Notes: generated by a model not told the origin, from the letters alone. A stretch of DNA of 64,000 nt from Rhodococcus sp. Leaf278 (GCF_001426085.1 NZ_LMRR01000005.1:1-64000); one strand, 5' to 3'. Shown: positions 42,795 to 51,304, counted from the first letter of the stretch. A program made the numbers and translations.

Positions 42795-43810
42795 GCAACC
42801 TCTGGGTCTTTCTGGCCGTCACCATCGGGCTCATCGCGGCAAGTGCGTTCTTCGTCGCAGTCGAGTTCGCTCTGCTCGCAGCCAAGCGGCATCGCCTCGA
42901 AGATGCTGCACCGAACTCGCGATCCGCTCGGGCCGCTCTGCGCAGCTCCTCGGAGCTGACGGTGCTACTCGCCGGTTCGCAGCTCGGCATCACCGTCTGC
43001 ACGCTTGCACTCGGCGCGACCACCAAGCCGGCCGTGCACTACTGGCTCACACCGCTGTTCGAGCAAATCGGCCTGCCGTACTGGTTTGCCGACGTCCTCG
43101 GATTCGTCTTGGCCCTGATCATCGTCACGTTCCTGCACTTGGTCGTCGGCGAAATGGCTCCGAAGTCCTGGGCCATCGCACATCCGGAGAAGTCGGCCAC
43201 GATGCTCGCAATTCCGATGCGCGCGTTCATGTTCGTCACGCGTCCGGTGCTGACGGCGTTGAACAACATGGCGAACTGGTGCCTGCGCAAGGTGGGCGTC
43301 GAGCCGGCCGACACAGTGGGCACCGGTCAGAACGCGGACGATCTTCGTCAACTGGTGGAGCACTCCGTCAACGTCGGTGCACTCGACGCCAGCTACCAGG
43401 CTCAGATTTCGGGAGCGTTGGAACTGCAGGATCTCACGGTCGGTGACCTGGTTGCCGGTAGCGGCACGCCGACCTCGGTGTCGTCGTCGGCCTCGATCGA
43501 CGACGTGCGGGAGGCATCGCGGATCAGTGGACACCTGCGCATCCTTGTCAGCGACGGGGATGTTGTGAAAGGTGTTGTCCACGTTCGGGATACGTTGACC
43601 AATCCCGAGAACCTGGCCGAGATCACGCGTCCGGCCTACACGCTGGAGTCCACCACTCCGGTGTATGTGGCGCTCGCATCGATGCGTGAGACCCGGCACC
43701 ATCTGGCGCTGGTAGTGGATGCATCGGTGGGGGTGGGTGACACCGCGCGGACAATCGGCGTGGTGACACTGTCGGATGTGCTGACGCGGTTGCTGCCCGA
43801 ACCTGTCTGA
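42791..43810 (+). CDS. Second CNNM/CorC-type membrane protein, short form
   Basis: A 339-residue DUF21-CBS protein. The membrane domain repeats the landmarks of its partner (FFVAVEFALLAAKRHRLE, GSQLGITVCTLALGA, VVGEMAPKSWAIAHPEK), and a CBS pair follows. The C-terminal CorC_HlyC domain of the upstream protein is missing, so this is a naturally shorter paralogue. The ATGA overlap with its neighbour indicates coupled translation. A 19-bp hairpin follows the stop codon. Confidence 0.9.
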   Translation: MSNLWVFLAVTIGLIAASAFFVAVEFALLAAKRHRLEDAAPNSRSARAALRSSSELTVLLAGSQLGITVCTLALGATTKPAVHYWLTPLFEQIGLPYWFADVLGFVLALIIVTFLHLVVGEMAPKSWAIAHPEKSATMLAIPMRAFMFVTRPVLTALNNMANWCLRKVGVEPADTVGTGQNADDLRQLVEHSVNVGALDASYQAQISGALELQDLTVGDLVAGSGTPTSVSSSASIDDVREASRISGHLRILVSDGDVVKGVVHVRDTLTNPENLAEITRPAYTLESTTPVYVALASMRETRHHLALVVDASVGVGDTARTIGVVTLSDVLTRLLPEPV

Positions 43811-43830
43811 TTCGATTCCGGCATTCGAAC

Positions 43831-43873
43831 GAGATATCCCCGATCGGCCTGGACGGCCGATCGGGGATATCTC
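43831..43873 (+). terminator. Long hairpin terminator after the CNNM pair
   Basis: A perfect 19-bp stem beginning GAGATATCCCCGATC closes over the loop TGGAC, 20 bases after the CNNM stop and 22 bases before the convergent small gene. Only isolated Ts follow. It probably terminates transcripts from both sides. Confidence 0.75.
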
Positions 43874-43894
43874 TGTCGTATCGAGCCCTGATAC

Positions 43895-43990
43895 TCAGAT
43901 CGGGGCGACGACCAACAGGTGTGCCCAGTACGACGCGACGTCGTGGCCGAGCTGGGGGAGCAGCACGTCGTAGAGCAGGTAGGACATCAT
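43895..43990 (-). CDS. Possible 31-residue hydrophobic small protein
   Basis: A frame opening ATGATGTCC with AAGGAG 10 bases upstream encodes 31 residues starting MMSYLLYDVLLPQLG and ending AHLLVVAPI. It is hydrophobic with one His-Asp and one Tyr-Trp pair, long enough for a single short membrane helix. It lies 131 bases downstream of the secreted-protein gene on the same strand and just before a terminator. The strong ribosome site is the main support; I recognise no family. Confidence 0.45.
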   Translation of the reverse strand: MMSYLLYDVLLPQLGHDVASYWAHLLVVAPI

Positions 43991-44121
43991 TGCCGTCGAA
44001 CTCCTTGTTCAGCGGGTCGTTGCCGACTCGCATACCGAGACTTGTAGGTCATTGAAACTGTAGATGACCCGGCCTTCGGTGGCATCCATAACGCTCACTC
44101 GCGTGCGTCGCTCGGGACGTG

Positions 44122-44601
44122 TCAGCCGATGCAGCCCTGCAGGGTGGTGAAACTGCCCGCGATTCCGGCGCCGTTGCACACTGCGCCTTCCGGGGTGAGC
44201 GTGATGGTCGAGCCCGGAGCGGCCACTGCGATGGAGAGCCCGAGGCCGGCGGCGGTGTTCTGCGCAATGGCACCGGGACCGAAGGCGATTGCCGCGGGCG
44301 CGCCGCCGAAACTGGCGTTGCTGACGGCGGTTCCGCCGTTGAGTCCGAGCGCCAGTGCCGCTGCATTGTTCATGGCCTCCGCCGAGCCCCAGCCCTCGAG
44401 GCCGAGTCCTGCGGCTGCGCTTGCGATGTCCGCAGAGCTGTCGCACTGCGAGCCTCCGACCAGTGCGGCGATATCGGCCCCTCCGGGCGCAGTGGTGCAG
44501 GCGACCGGTGCTGCCGATGCTGTGCCGGGTACGAGTGCCGCGAAGGTACAGGCGAATCCGAATGCTGCCGCTCCGCCGAGAATTCTCTTGGTGTGGAACA
44601 T
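44122..44601 (-). CDS. Secreted Ala/Gly-rich protein of unknown function
   Basis: A 159-residue exported protein. The signal peptide is MFHTKRILGGAAAFGFACTF with cleavage near TASAAP. The mature part is rich in Ala, Gly, Asn and Ser, with four cysteines (ACTTAPG, SQCDSS, AVCNGAG, LQGCIG) that could make two disulphides, and a repetitive AxAxGxG pattern suggesting a beta-solenoid or flexible surface protein. It resembles small secreted proteins common in Nocardia and Rhodococcus (possibly DUF6764; not certain). The ATG at 44601 has GGGAGG upstream; a longer form to 44634 lacks one. Confidence 0.75.
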   Translation of the reverse strand: MFHTKRILGGAAAFGFACTFAALVPGTASAAPVACTTAPGGADIAALVGGSQCDSSADIASAAAGLGLEGWGSAEAMNNAAALALGLNGGTAVSNASFGGAPAAIAFGPGAIAQNTAAGLGLSIAVAAPGSTITLTPEGAVCNGAGIAGSFTTLQGCIG

Positions 44602-44900
44602 GGTGAATGCCTCCCGAGATCGATGCATCGGCACCGGTGCGCCGAGCGTGATGGTCGCTGGGCCGGTGTAGCTGGGGACCCGACTCCCTGACTCCGAGTC
44701 TCGACCTGCCGGGGCGCGGTGTGGGTTCGTCTACATCTCGAAAACGTCTCGGTAGAATAACGACGCGATAACGCACCACCCACCCCCGTTGGGATCAATG
44801 CGCCTTTCAGTCGGTCAGAGTGCAAGAAAGCCACATTGATTCATCCCGGGGGTGGCAGGTGCCCAACGTCTCGTGACTTGCGTGGACCTGATGTGCGACG
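44602..44900. other. Gap upstream of secreted protein, no gene seen
   Basis: These 299 bases carry no convincing coding frame. They should hold the promoter of the secreted protein on the minus strand; a TATTCT hexamer at about 44755 (minus strand) is a possible -10 element, without a clear -35. The left end of the HxlR gene reads into it, so its terminator may also lie here. No strong hairpin with a T-run was found. Confidence 0.45.
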
Positions 44901-45275
44901 TCAGCGAGCGTCGTGCTCGGCGCGCGACTCGAGAACCGTCGGCATCGATCCCTCGATCAATTCGATGAGGTCGGTCAATCGAGATCCGACCTCACGTCCG
45001 AGTGGGGTCAGGCTGTATTCGACCTTCGGCGGGATCGTTTCGAGAACGGTGCGGACCAGAAGACCGTCACGCTCGAGAGTCTGCAGCGTCTGCGCGAGCA
45101 TGCGTTCACTGACGCCGTCGACACGTCTGCGCAGTGCGTTGAAGCGATAGTCGCCTTCGGTGAGTGCGGCCAGGGCCAGGACTCCCCACCTGCTCGTGGC
45201 ATTTTGCAGAGTCTGTCGCGACGCGCAGTCCCGCGCGAAGACGGACGCTTCGAGGGAGTCAGCGGCATCGGGCAT
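44901..45275 (-). CDS. HxlR-family transcriptional regulator
   Basis: A 124-residue winged-helix regulator. The HxlR pattern begins with the redox-relevant cysteine in FARDCASRQTLQ, followed by SRWGVLALAALTEGDYRFNALRR (first helices) and VSERMLAQTLQTLERDGLL (recognition helix and wing). It diverges from an NmrA-type quinone-reductase gene, the same arrangement as ytfH/qorB (ytfG) in E. coli, so control of that neighbour, possibly by cysteine oxidation, is likely. Confidence 0.88.
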   Translation of the reverse strand: MPDAADSLEASVFARDCASRQTLQNATSRWGVLALAALTEGDYRFNALRRRVDGVSERMLAQTLQTLERDGLLVRTVLETIPPKVEYSLTPLGREVGSRLTDLIELIEGSMPTVLESRAEHDAR

Positions 45276-45390
45276 ATGCCAATGCTAGCGCATGCTGAAT
45301 CATCAGTAATGACTGTCTCGGTTGCACTGCACGAAAAGTAAGTGCATCATGAGAATGGAACTTGATACTTCAACCTCGGGAGCGCATCTC

Positions 45391-46245
45391 ATGACCACAG
45401 CTATCACCGGAGCAACGGGCAATCTCGGCGGCCTCGTCATCGCCGCACTCATCGAACGCGGCGTGGCACCCGCAGACATCGTCGCCGTCGTACGCAACGC
45501 GGACAAGGCCTCGGCATTGGCTGAACAAGGGGTTGTGGTTCGGGTTGCCGACTACAGCGACACTGCCGCTCTGACATCTGCATTCGCGGGCGTCGACAAG
45601 CTGCTGCTGGTCTCGGCAACGGAAGTGGGTAAGCGAATCGCGCAGCACAACAACGTGATCGACGCTGCCGAGGCAGCCGGAGTGGGCCTGATCGCGTACA
45701 CCAGCCTGCTCGCAGCAGACACCTCCGGCATCAGCCTGGCACCCGAGCACAAGGCCACCGAGGAGCGGCTGACGGCCTCGTCGATCCCCGCCGTGTTTCT
45801 GCGCAACGGCTGGTACTGGGAGAACTACCTGGGTTCGCTCGGTCAGACCATCGAGGGCGGGGTTCTGCTCGGCGCGGCGGGGAACGGCAAGATCGCGGCC
45901 GCATCGCGCGCGGACTATGCAGAAGCAGCTGCCGCCGTGCTGACCCACGACGATCAGGGCGGCAAGATCTACGAGCTCGGCGGCGACGAGCGGCTGACCT
46001 ACACCGATCTGGCCGCCGTCATCGGTGATATTTCCGGGAAGCCAGTTGTCTACAAGGATGTGGCGGAGTCCGAGTACGCCACAATTCTCGAGGGTGCAGG
46101 CCTTCCCGATTCGGTTGCGACCATGCTCGCCAGCGCCGACGCCGGCATCTCTCGGGGCGAGCTCGACACCGACTCCGGTGACCTACAGGGTCTGATCGGT
46201 CGAGCATCCACACCGGTCGCCGAGGTGCTTCGCGCCGCGGTGTGA
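45391..46245 (+). CDS. NmrA-type NAD(P)H:quinone oxidoreductase (QorB/YtfG-like)
   Basis: A 284-residue atypical short-chain dehydrogenase. The NADPH site ITGATGNLGGLVIAALIERG opens the protein, VDKLLLVSATEVGKR follows, and PAVFLRNGWYWENYL is a landmark of the QorB/YtfG group that reduces quinones. The ATG at 45391 has GGGAG upstream; longer in-frame starts at 45322-45358 are possible. It is divergent from an HxlR regulator, supporting a role in quinone or electrophile stress. Confidence 0.86.
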   Translation: MTTAITGATGNLGGLVIAALIERGVAPADIVAVVRNADKASALAEQGVVVRVADYSDTAALTSAFAGVDKLLLVSATEVGKRIAQHNNVIDAAEAAGVGLIAYTSLLAADTSGISLAPEHKATEERLTASSIPAVFLRNGWYWENYLGSLGQTIEGGVLLGAAGNGKIAAASRADYAEAAAAVLTHDDQGGKIYELGGDERLTYTDLAAVIGDISGKPVVYKDVAESEYATILEGAGLPDSVATMLASADAGISRGELDTDSGDLQGLIGRASTPVAEVLRAAV

Positions 46246-46279
46246 CGAGGGCGGGCAGGCTGCTTGTACCGTGGGCGCG

Positions 46280-46888
46280 GTGAATCAGACGAAGACCCGC
46301 ACCCTGTTCCTGGCCGCCTCGGCATCGCTCGTTCTTCTGACGGGTGCGTGCAGTTCGGATACGGACAGCACGTCCCCGGCGACGACGACGTCATCCTCTG
46401 CGTCCGTCTCGGCCGACGCTGCGTCGAGCGGAACCTGCCCCACGGCAGCCCCCGACTCGGCGGCAACCCCCGAGTGGACGCTGGCCGGGGACACCGGCAG
46501 CATTGCGGTCGTCGGATCCACCAACGCTGCGGCACCGTCGGTCACGGTGGAGGCTCCGTTCAGCGTCGCCGAGTCGCAGGTGAAGACGCTGACTGTCGGA
46601 GACGGTCCTGTCGTTGCGGACGACGCCGAGGTATCCGTCTGCTACCTGGGCGTCAACGGACGTGACGGATCCACGTTCGACAGCAGCTACGAGCGCGGCG
46701 AACCGGTCGATTTCCCGCTCGACGGAGTCGTGGCGGGCTTCCAGAAGGCCATCGCCGGGCAGACCGTCGGCTCGACCGTCGCCGTTGCAGTGACGTCGGC
46801 CGACGGTTACCCGAGCGGCCAGCCGCAGGCAGGAATCGAACCGGGAGACAGCTTGATCTTCGCCATCTCGATCCTGTCCGCTAGCTGA
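46280..46888 (+). CDS. FKBP-type peptidyl-prolyl isomerase lipoprotein
   Basis: A 202-residue exported protein. The lipobox LTGAC places the lipidated Cys at residue 24; a Ser/Thr-rich linker follows, then a region ending in an FKBP domain (about 100-202: VSVCYLGVNGRDGSTFDSSY, VDFPLDGVVAGFQKAIAGQTVG). It probably helps fold secreted proteins at the outer face of the membrane. GTG at 46280 is used because the signal peptide begins there; GTG at 46271 would add three residues. Some substitutions in the pocket make true isomerase activity uncertain. Confidence 0.8.
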   Translation: MNQTKTRTLFLAASASLVLLTGACSSDTDSTSPATTTSSSASVSADAASSGTCPTAAPDSAATPEWTLAGDTGSIAVVGSTNAAAPSVTVEAPFSVAESQVKTLTVGDGPVVADDAEVSVCYLGVNGRDGSTFDSSYERGEPVDFPLDGVVAGFQKAIAGQTVGSTVAVAVTSADGYPSGQPQAGIEPGDSLIFAISILSAS

Positions 46889-46906
46889 GTGCGGCACCGC
46901 CGCAGG

Positions 46907-46950
46907 TCGTGCGCGTTTTGCGTAGCTCTTGGTACGCAAAACGCGCACGA
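46907..46950. terminator. Bidirectional hairpin between convergent genes
   Basis: A perfect 18-bp stem beginning TCGTGCGCGTTTTGCG with an 8-base loop lies between the FKBP gene and the convergent lipocalin gene. The arms carry TTTT and AAAA inside the stem, not after it. It is likely a two-way terminator. Confidence 0.7.
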
Positions 46951-46973
46951 GGGGTGTTGCGGCTCCGCCGCAC

Positions 46974-47603
46974 TTACACCGTCGAGAGCTGCTGAATCGT
47001 CGTCGCGCCGCCCGGGGTGGGCGTCGTGGTGATGAAGTTCGAGTCGTAACCGAGCGATTCGACGACGCCGCGGATCTCGCGGAACTGTTCGACGGTGACG
47101 TCGGGCGTGCGCTTCAGTACGAATCCGGACGTGCGGGTGGGGCTGCCAACGAACGCCCACGAGTAGTCGTCGGCGATGTAGGCCACGATGTAGTTGGTCG
47201 GCCCTTCCTGGCTTTCCTGCGTGGGAACTCCCGGGAAGCTCACGTGCAGTTGGGCTTTGGTGACCGTGTCGTTCACCCGAGCGTTGCCGACGATGCGATT
47301 CTCGCCGCCGGTCCACGTGGTGCACGTGTTCTCGACGCGAATGTTCGAGTCGTCGATCTTCTGGTAGTTGGCCTGGGTGTCACGTGCGCAGATCAGATTG
47401 AACGGCTGCGGAACCGCCGCAACCTGATTCCAGGTACCGAGGTAACGGTCCACGTCCAACGACGGAATCGGGGCGAGCGGTTCGAGGCCGACCGATCCCA
47501 GAGGGCCGACCGGTTGCGCCTGCGCCGGCGCAGCGGCGAGCACTGCGCCTGCGGCGAACACTCCGGCAATTGCGGTGCGGCTCAGTGCGGTACGGATCTT
47601 CAT
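46974..47603 (-). CDS. Secreted lipocalin-like protein
   Basis: A 209-residue exported protein with a signal peptide cleaved near APAQAQP. The lipocalin signature is DVDRYLGTWNQVAAVPQPF (G-x-W), with the second conserved segment YIVAYIADDYSWAFVGSPTR and a C-terminal helix, matching the Blc/ApoD-type bacterial lipocalins that carry lipids. AAGGAG lies upstream of the ATG at 47603. That ATG shares a base with the stop of the MmpL transporter gene, so the two are probably made together, hinting at a lipid exporter with its carrier. Confidence 0.85.
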   Translation of the reverse strand: MKIRTALSRTAIAGVFAAGAVLAAAPAQAQPVGPLGSVGLEPLAPIPSLDVDRYLGTWNQVAAVPQPFNLICARDTQANYQKIDDSNIRVENTCTTWTGGENRIVGNARVNDTVTKAQLHVSFPGVPTQESQEGPTNYIVAYIADDYSWAFVGSPTRTSGFVLKRTPDVTVEQFREIRGVVESLGYDSNFITTTPTPGGATTIQQLSTV

Positions 47604-49726
47604 CAATTCACTCCTTGTGTTGCGGTTGTGGTTGCGGTCTCGCTGGAATCGATTCTGTTCGGCCACCAGATTCTCGGGCCGATGAGGGTGAACAGGGCTG
47701 GAATGACGACGGTACGCACCACGAAGGTATCGAGCAGGATGCCGAGACCGACGATGATGCCCAGTTGGGTGAGCGTGATGAGCGGTAAGACGCCCAGTAC
47801 GCAGAACACGGCTGCCAGAACGATTCCGGCGCTGGTGATGACACCACCGGTGGCCGACACCGCCCGCACGATGGCAGCCCTGGTGCCGTGCCGCGGCGTT
47901 TCCTCGCGCGTACGCGTGACCAGGAAGATCGTGTAGTCCACTCCCAAGGCCACGAGAAACAGGAACGCGAACAGTGGGGTGTTGTCGTCGAGCGCGGGGA
48001 ATCCGAAGATGTGCAGGCTCACCCAGCTGCCGATACCGATGGCGGCGACCGCACTCAATACGGTTGTCGCGACCAGGATCAGCGGCGCGACGATCGCCCG
48101 TAGCAGGATCAGAAGTACAGCGAGCACCACCGCGAGGATCGCGGGAATCACCACGAGACGATCACGAGCTGCGGCGTCGGTGGTGTCGAGCGCCTTGGCG
48201 TCACTGCCACCCACTCGAGCGTCGTCGACCCCGGCGAGTGCCGAGCGCAGGCTTTCGACCACGGTGAACGAATCCTCGGATGCGGGCGCCGCATCGGTGA
48301 CCACCGAGAGACGGGTCAGTCCGGTGCCGGAATCGGCGACACGATCGACCGAGACCACTCCGTCCGTGCCCTCGGTGATGCCGATGACCTCGTCGACGCT
48401 CGCGGTGGGCGCAAGAATGGTCGTCGGATCGGCCGAGCCGGCCGGAAAGTGTTGCGAGAGAGTGTCGAAGCCTTCGACGGATTCAGCGGTGACCCGGAAC
48501 TGCTCGGTCTGAGAGAGGCCGATCTGCGTGCCGAACAACGCTGCGCAGCACGCCAGCAGCACGACGATCGTGACCGAGGCCGTTGCCACCGGACGTCGCG
48601 AGACGCCTGCCGCGATCGAATGCCACACGCCTTCGGTGGTGGTGTCCCGGTCCGATTGCTTGGGGACGAACGGCCAGAACAGCTTCGGGCCGCACAGGGC
48701 CAGCAACGGCGGCAGCACGAACAACACGAATACCGCTGCGACGACGAGGCCGGCCGCAGCCAGCGCTCCGAGGCTTCGGGTGCTCGGCAGTATTGCCAGC
48801 AAGAGAGTGAGCAGGGCCAGCACGACGGTTGCGTTGCTGGCCAGGATGGCGGGCCCGGCCTGCCGGACGGCTTGGCGCAGGGCGAGGCGGTGGTCGGGCT
48901 CGCGACGCAGTTCCTCGCGGTAGCGGGAGATCAACAGCAGCGCGTAGTTGGTGCCGGCACCGAACACCAGGACGCTCGTGATTCCCGACGTCGACCCGTC
49001 GAACGAGAGGCCGGTGAGTTGAGCCAGAGCCGTGCCGACGGTGGTGGCGAACCGGTCTGCGAAACCGATGACCAGCAGTGGCACCAACCACAGGATGGGT
49101 GACCGGTACGTGACGATCAGGAGAACGGCGACCACGAGTGCGGTGACGGCTAGAAGCGTGAAGTTGGCACCGGAGAACGAGTTCGCGATGTCGGCACCGA
49201 AAGCAGGACCGCCGGTGACCTGAGCTTGCAATTCCGATGGAAGATCGCTCGTCGCGGCAGCTCGCAGGTCGGTGATCAGTTCGTTGAGGGTGAAGCCCGA
49301 CAGTGAGGAGTCGACCTGAACGAGGGCGATGGCGGCTTTGCCGTCGGGAGCCACGATCGGCGGGGGTCCCGGTTCATCGGGCACCGAACGGTCGACGGCC
49401 AACAGCTTGTTCTGGGCAGCGGCGGCGGCGTCGATGTCGGCCGGCGTCAGATCTGCACCGTCGGTACGGCTCAGCACCAAGATCACGGGGGCGGTATCGG
49501 AGTCCGGAAACTCGGTCAGTAGCTGATCCACCTGGTAGGACTCTGCGGAGGTCGGCAGTGAATTGGGCGACTGACCGGCAGAATCGTTGCTTCCGACCAG
49601 CCCCATGACGGCGGCCGAAAGAAGAAGGATCGCGAGCGCAATCGCCCATGATCGACGGTGCGTCACCGCTGCGGCGATGCGGTCCCAGGCGGCATTGTTC
49701 TCGGCTCGTGTGCTGTCCACGCTCAA
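47603..49726 (-). CDS. MMPL-family RND transporter
   Basis: A 707-residue membrane transporter of the MmpL type. The layout is classic: one N-terminal helix, an extracytoplasmic loop (about 45-180), five helices, a second loop and five helices. The proton-relay Asp-Tyr pair is in FLVALGVDYTIFLVTR in the second half; the first half has FGAGTNYALLLISRYRE, with Asn in place of Asp. MmpL proteins export lipids or drugs. TTG at 49726 has GAGA upstream; GTG at 49720 is also possible. It is divergent from a MarR gene over an operator at 49738-49756. Confidence 0.9.
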   Translation of the reverse strand: MSVDSTRAENNAAWDRIAAAVTHRRSWAIALAILLLSAAVMGLVGSNDSAGQSPNSLPTSAESYQVDQLLTEFPDSDTAPVILVLSRTDGADLTPADIDAAAAAQNKLLAVDRSVPDEPGPPPIVAPDGKAAIALVQVDSSLSGFTLNELITDLRAAATSDLPSELQAQVTGGPAFGADIANSFSGANFTLLAVTALVVAVLLIVTYRSPILWLVPLLVIGFADRFATTVGTALAQLTGLSFDGSTSGITSVLVFGAGTNYALLLISRYREELRREPDHRLALRQAVRQAGPAILASNATVVLALLTLLLAILPSTRSLGALAAAGLVVAAVFVLFVLPPLLALCGPKLFWPFVPKQSDRDTTTEGVWHSIAAGVSRRPVATASVTIVVLLACCAALFGTQIGLSQTEQFRVTAESVEGFDTLSQHFPAGSADPTTILAPTASVDEVIGITEGTDGVVSVDRVADSGTGLTRLSVVTDAAPASEDSFTVVESLRSALAGVDDARVGGSDAKALDTTDAAARDRLVVIPAILAVVLAVLLILLRAIVAPLILVATTVLSAVAAIGIGSWVSLHIFGFPALDDNTPLFAFLFLVALGVDYTIFLVTRTREETPRHGTRAAIVRAVSATGGVITSAGIVLAAVFCVLGVLPLITLTQLGIIVGLGILLDTFVVRTVVIPALFTLIGPRIWWPNRIDSSETATTTATQGVN

Positions 49727-49737
49727 AACAATCTCAT

Positions 49738-49756
49738 TTACTTAGATATTAAGCAA
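49738..49756. promoter_or_regulatory. MarR-type operator between MmpL and MarR genes
   Basis: TTACTTA-GATAT-TAAGCAA is a near-perfect inverted repeat (one mismatch per arm) that stands out as AT-rich in this GC-rich DNA. It sits 12 bases upstream of the MmpL start and 59 bases upstream of the marR start, so a bound MarR dimer could repress the transporter-lipocalin pair. Confidence 0.6.
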
Positions 49757-49814
49757 CTGAACCTGTTGCGGGCAGTAGTCTGACTGTGACCGCAGCGAAG
49801 GAGTTACCACCGTC

Positions 49815-50294
49815 ATGACCGACCGAAACCACCTCGAATCCGCGATATCGGCGGATCTGCGAGCGCTGTCTTCGGTCTCCGAGCAGATAGGCCAAGTATT
49901 CGGAGCGCTGCACAGCTTGCGGCCCAACGACTTTCGGGCTCTGCTTCATGTGATGGTCGCGGACGTCGAGGGGGCACCCCTCACTGCAGGCGAACTCGGC
50001 ACGATGTTGGGCCTCTCCTCTGCGGCCATGACTTACCTCGTCGAGCGCATGATCGCCTCGGGTCACATCCGACGTGAATCCGATGCGTCCGACAGGCGCA
50101 AAGTGATTCTGCGGTACGACGAGCACGGCATGGAGGTCGCTCGCGGGTTCTTCGGTCCCCTCGGAATGCGCACCAGCGCCGCGTTGGCGGACCTTCCCGA
50201 TGCCGATCTGGCCGCCGCGCATCGAGTGTTCGAATCACTCATCGGTGCCATGCGCGAACACCACGCCGACCTGGGTGACAGCGGTCGTACGTAG
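49815..50294 (+). CDS. MarR-family transcriptional regulator
   Basis: A 159-residue winged-helix repressor. The MarR domain is clear: LTAGELGTMLGLSSAAMTYL (recognition helix), then RRESDASDRRKVILRYDEHG (wing, with the conserved D-x-R-D/S-R-R). AAGGAG precedes the ATG. It faces the MmpL/lipocalin genes and probably releases them when a lipophilic or phenolic compound binds. Confidence 0.9.
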   Translation: MTDRNHLESAISADLRALSSVSEQIGQVFGALHSLRPNDFRALLHVMVADVEGAPLTAGELGTMLGLSSAAMTYLVERMIASGHIRRESDASDRRKVILRYDEHGMEVARGFFGPLGMRTSAALADLPDADLAAAHRVFESLIGAMREHHADLGDSGRT

Positions 50295-50411
50295 TGCGTG
50301 CGCGTGGTTTCGGCGTTCGAACGGCTGGTGGGCGGTCCGCTGAAACCAATGCTGGACTCTGGGCGTGCGAGTGCCGTAGGGTTGGTCGAGGTTGAGCTAA
50401 CAGCCGGTCAC

Positions 50412-50482
50412 GGGGAAACGCAGCGAAGTCGGCGTCCGGGTCAGGCAACAATTCTGCTCCCGCTGCGTCAATCGGTTTCCCC
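50412..50482 (+). promoter_or_regulatory. Two-part stem structure in the STAS gene leader
   Basis: GGGGAAAC (50412-50419) pairs with GTTTCCCC (50475-50482), and CGCAGCG (50419-50425) pairs with CGCTGCG (50461-50467), leaving a 7-base bulge on one side. The structure ends 29 bases before the STAS start codon. It resembles a structured 5' untranslated region; no known riboswitch class was recognised. Confidence 0.35.
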
Positions 50483-50511
50483 TTCAGTTCGACCGATCGA
50501 TGGGATCTGCC

Positions 50512-50910
50512 ATGAGTGTTGAATCTTCAGGCAACAAAGTTCGAACCACCCCGGTGACCGTCGCGGAGAAATCCGTGTCCGTCGCGGCAACCGGAGCAAT
50601 CTTCACTGCGCACGACGGCCCCGACGGTTCACTCGTCGTTGCCGTCCACGGTGACATCGACATGCGCAGTGCGCCGATGTTCTCCGATTTCGTCTGCAGT
50701 CGCGTGTCCAGCAAACGGCACGTCACCCTCGACCTGACCGATGTCGATTTCTTCGGTATCGCAGGTCTCACAGTCTTCGACGCAGTCCGCGGTTACACGG
50801 CCGGGATCGGTGCGTCATGGTCGGTCGTCGCAGGACGAGCGGTCTCGCGTTTGCTCCGGGTCGCGGACCTCGAGAACACTGTTCCGACGTCTCGTCCCTC
50901 GAGCAACTAG
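50512..50910 (+). CDS. STAS-domain protein without the usual phosphorylation serine
   Basis: A 132-residue anti-sigma-factor-antagonist-like STAS protein, with DGSLVVAVHGDIDMRSAP as the first strand and helix. At the place where antagonists carry D-S-S/T-G-L, this protein has G82-I-A-G-L86, so the regulatory phosphorylation site is absent. Similar variants occur in mycobacteria, where control is redox-based or constitutive. It may bind an anti-sigma kinase encoded elsewhere. ATG at 50512 is used (GGGA upstream); ATG at 50500 is possible. Confidence 0.82.
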   Translation: MSVESSGNKVRTTPVTVAEKSVSVAATGAIFTAHDGPDGSLVVAVHGDIDMRSAPMFSDFVCSRVSSKRHVTLDLTDVDFFGIAGLTVFDAVRGYTAGIGASWSVVAGRAVSRLLRVADLENTVPTSRPSSN

Positions 50911-51066
50911 AAGTACTCCGGCGATATTCGCCGCGACAAGAGGTGGGCAGCTCCGATACCGGGGCTGCCCACTGTCCGTTCTGGCCCTGGACCAGAAAGA
51001 AGAACGACCCTGCGTAACGGCGTAGCCGAATCGCAGGGTCGCCCCGACATGCTGGAGCGCAGGGAA

Positions 51067-51255
51067 CTAGTCCTTGGTTCCTTCGGAGTCGCTGAAGAAC
51101 GCCCACTCGCCGTCGTGCTCCACTTCCAGTCGCCAGCCCAACTCCTCGTTGTCTGCGCGGCTGTCCTTGAACCAGGCGTGTGCATCCTCGGAACTGGAGA
51201 TGTCCTTGGTGTCGACGACGGATCCATGCGGGTCGATAACTCTGTAGTTTGCCAT
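51067..51255 (-). CDS. Small conserved-looking protein of unknown function
   Basis: A 62-residue acidic protein starting MANYRVIDPHGSVVDTKD, with an aromatic-rich second half (AHAWFKDSRA, LGWRLEVEHDGEWAFF). The pattern of two strands, a helix and two strands suggests a tiny alpha/beta fold. The ATG at 51255 is chosen because an upstream extension would overlap the ANTAR gene. It is on the same strand and 49 bases after that gene, so it may be co-transcribed. Confidence 0.6.
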   Translation of the reverse strand: MANYRVIDPHGSVVDTKDISSSEDAHAWFKDSRADNEELGWRLEVEHDGEWAFFSDSEGTKD

Positions 51256-51304
51256 GACGTCGGGATGCCCCGATGTGGCGCAACCTAATCCAGCCAGGTC
51301 GAGA

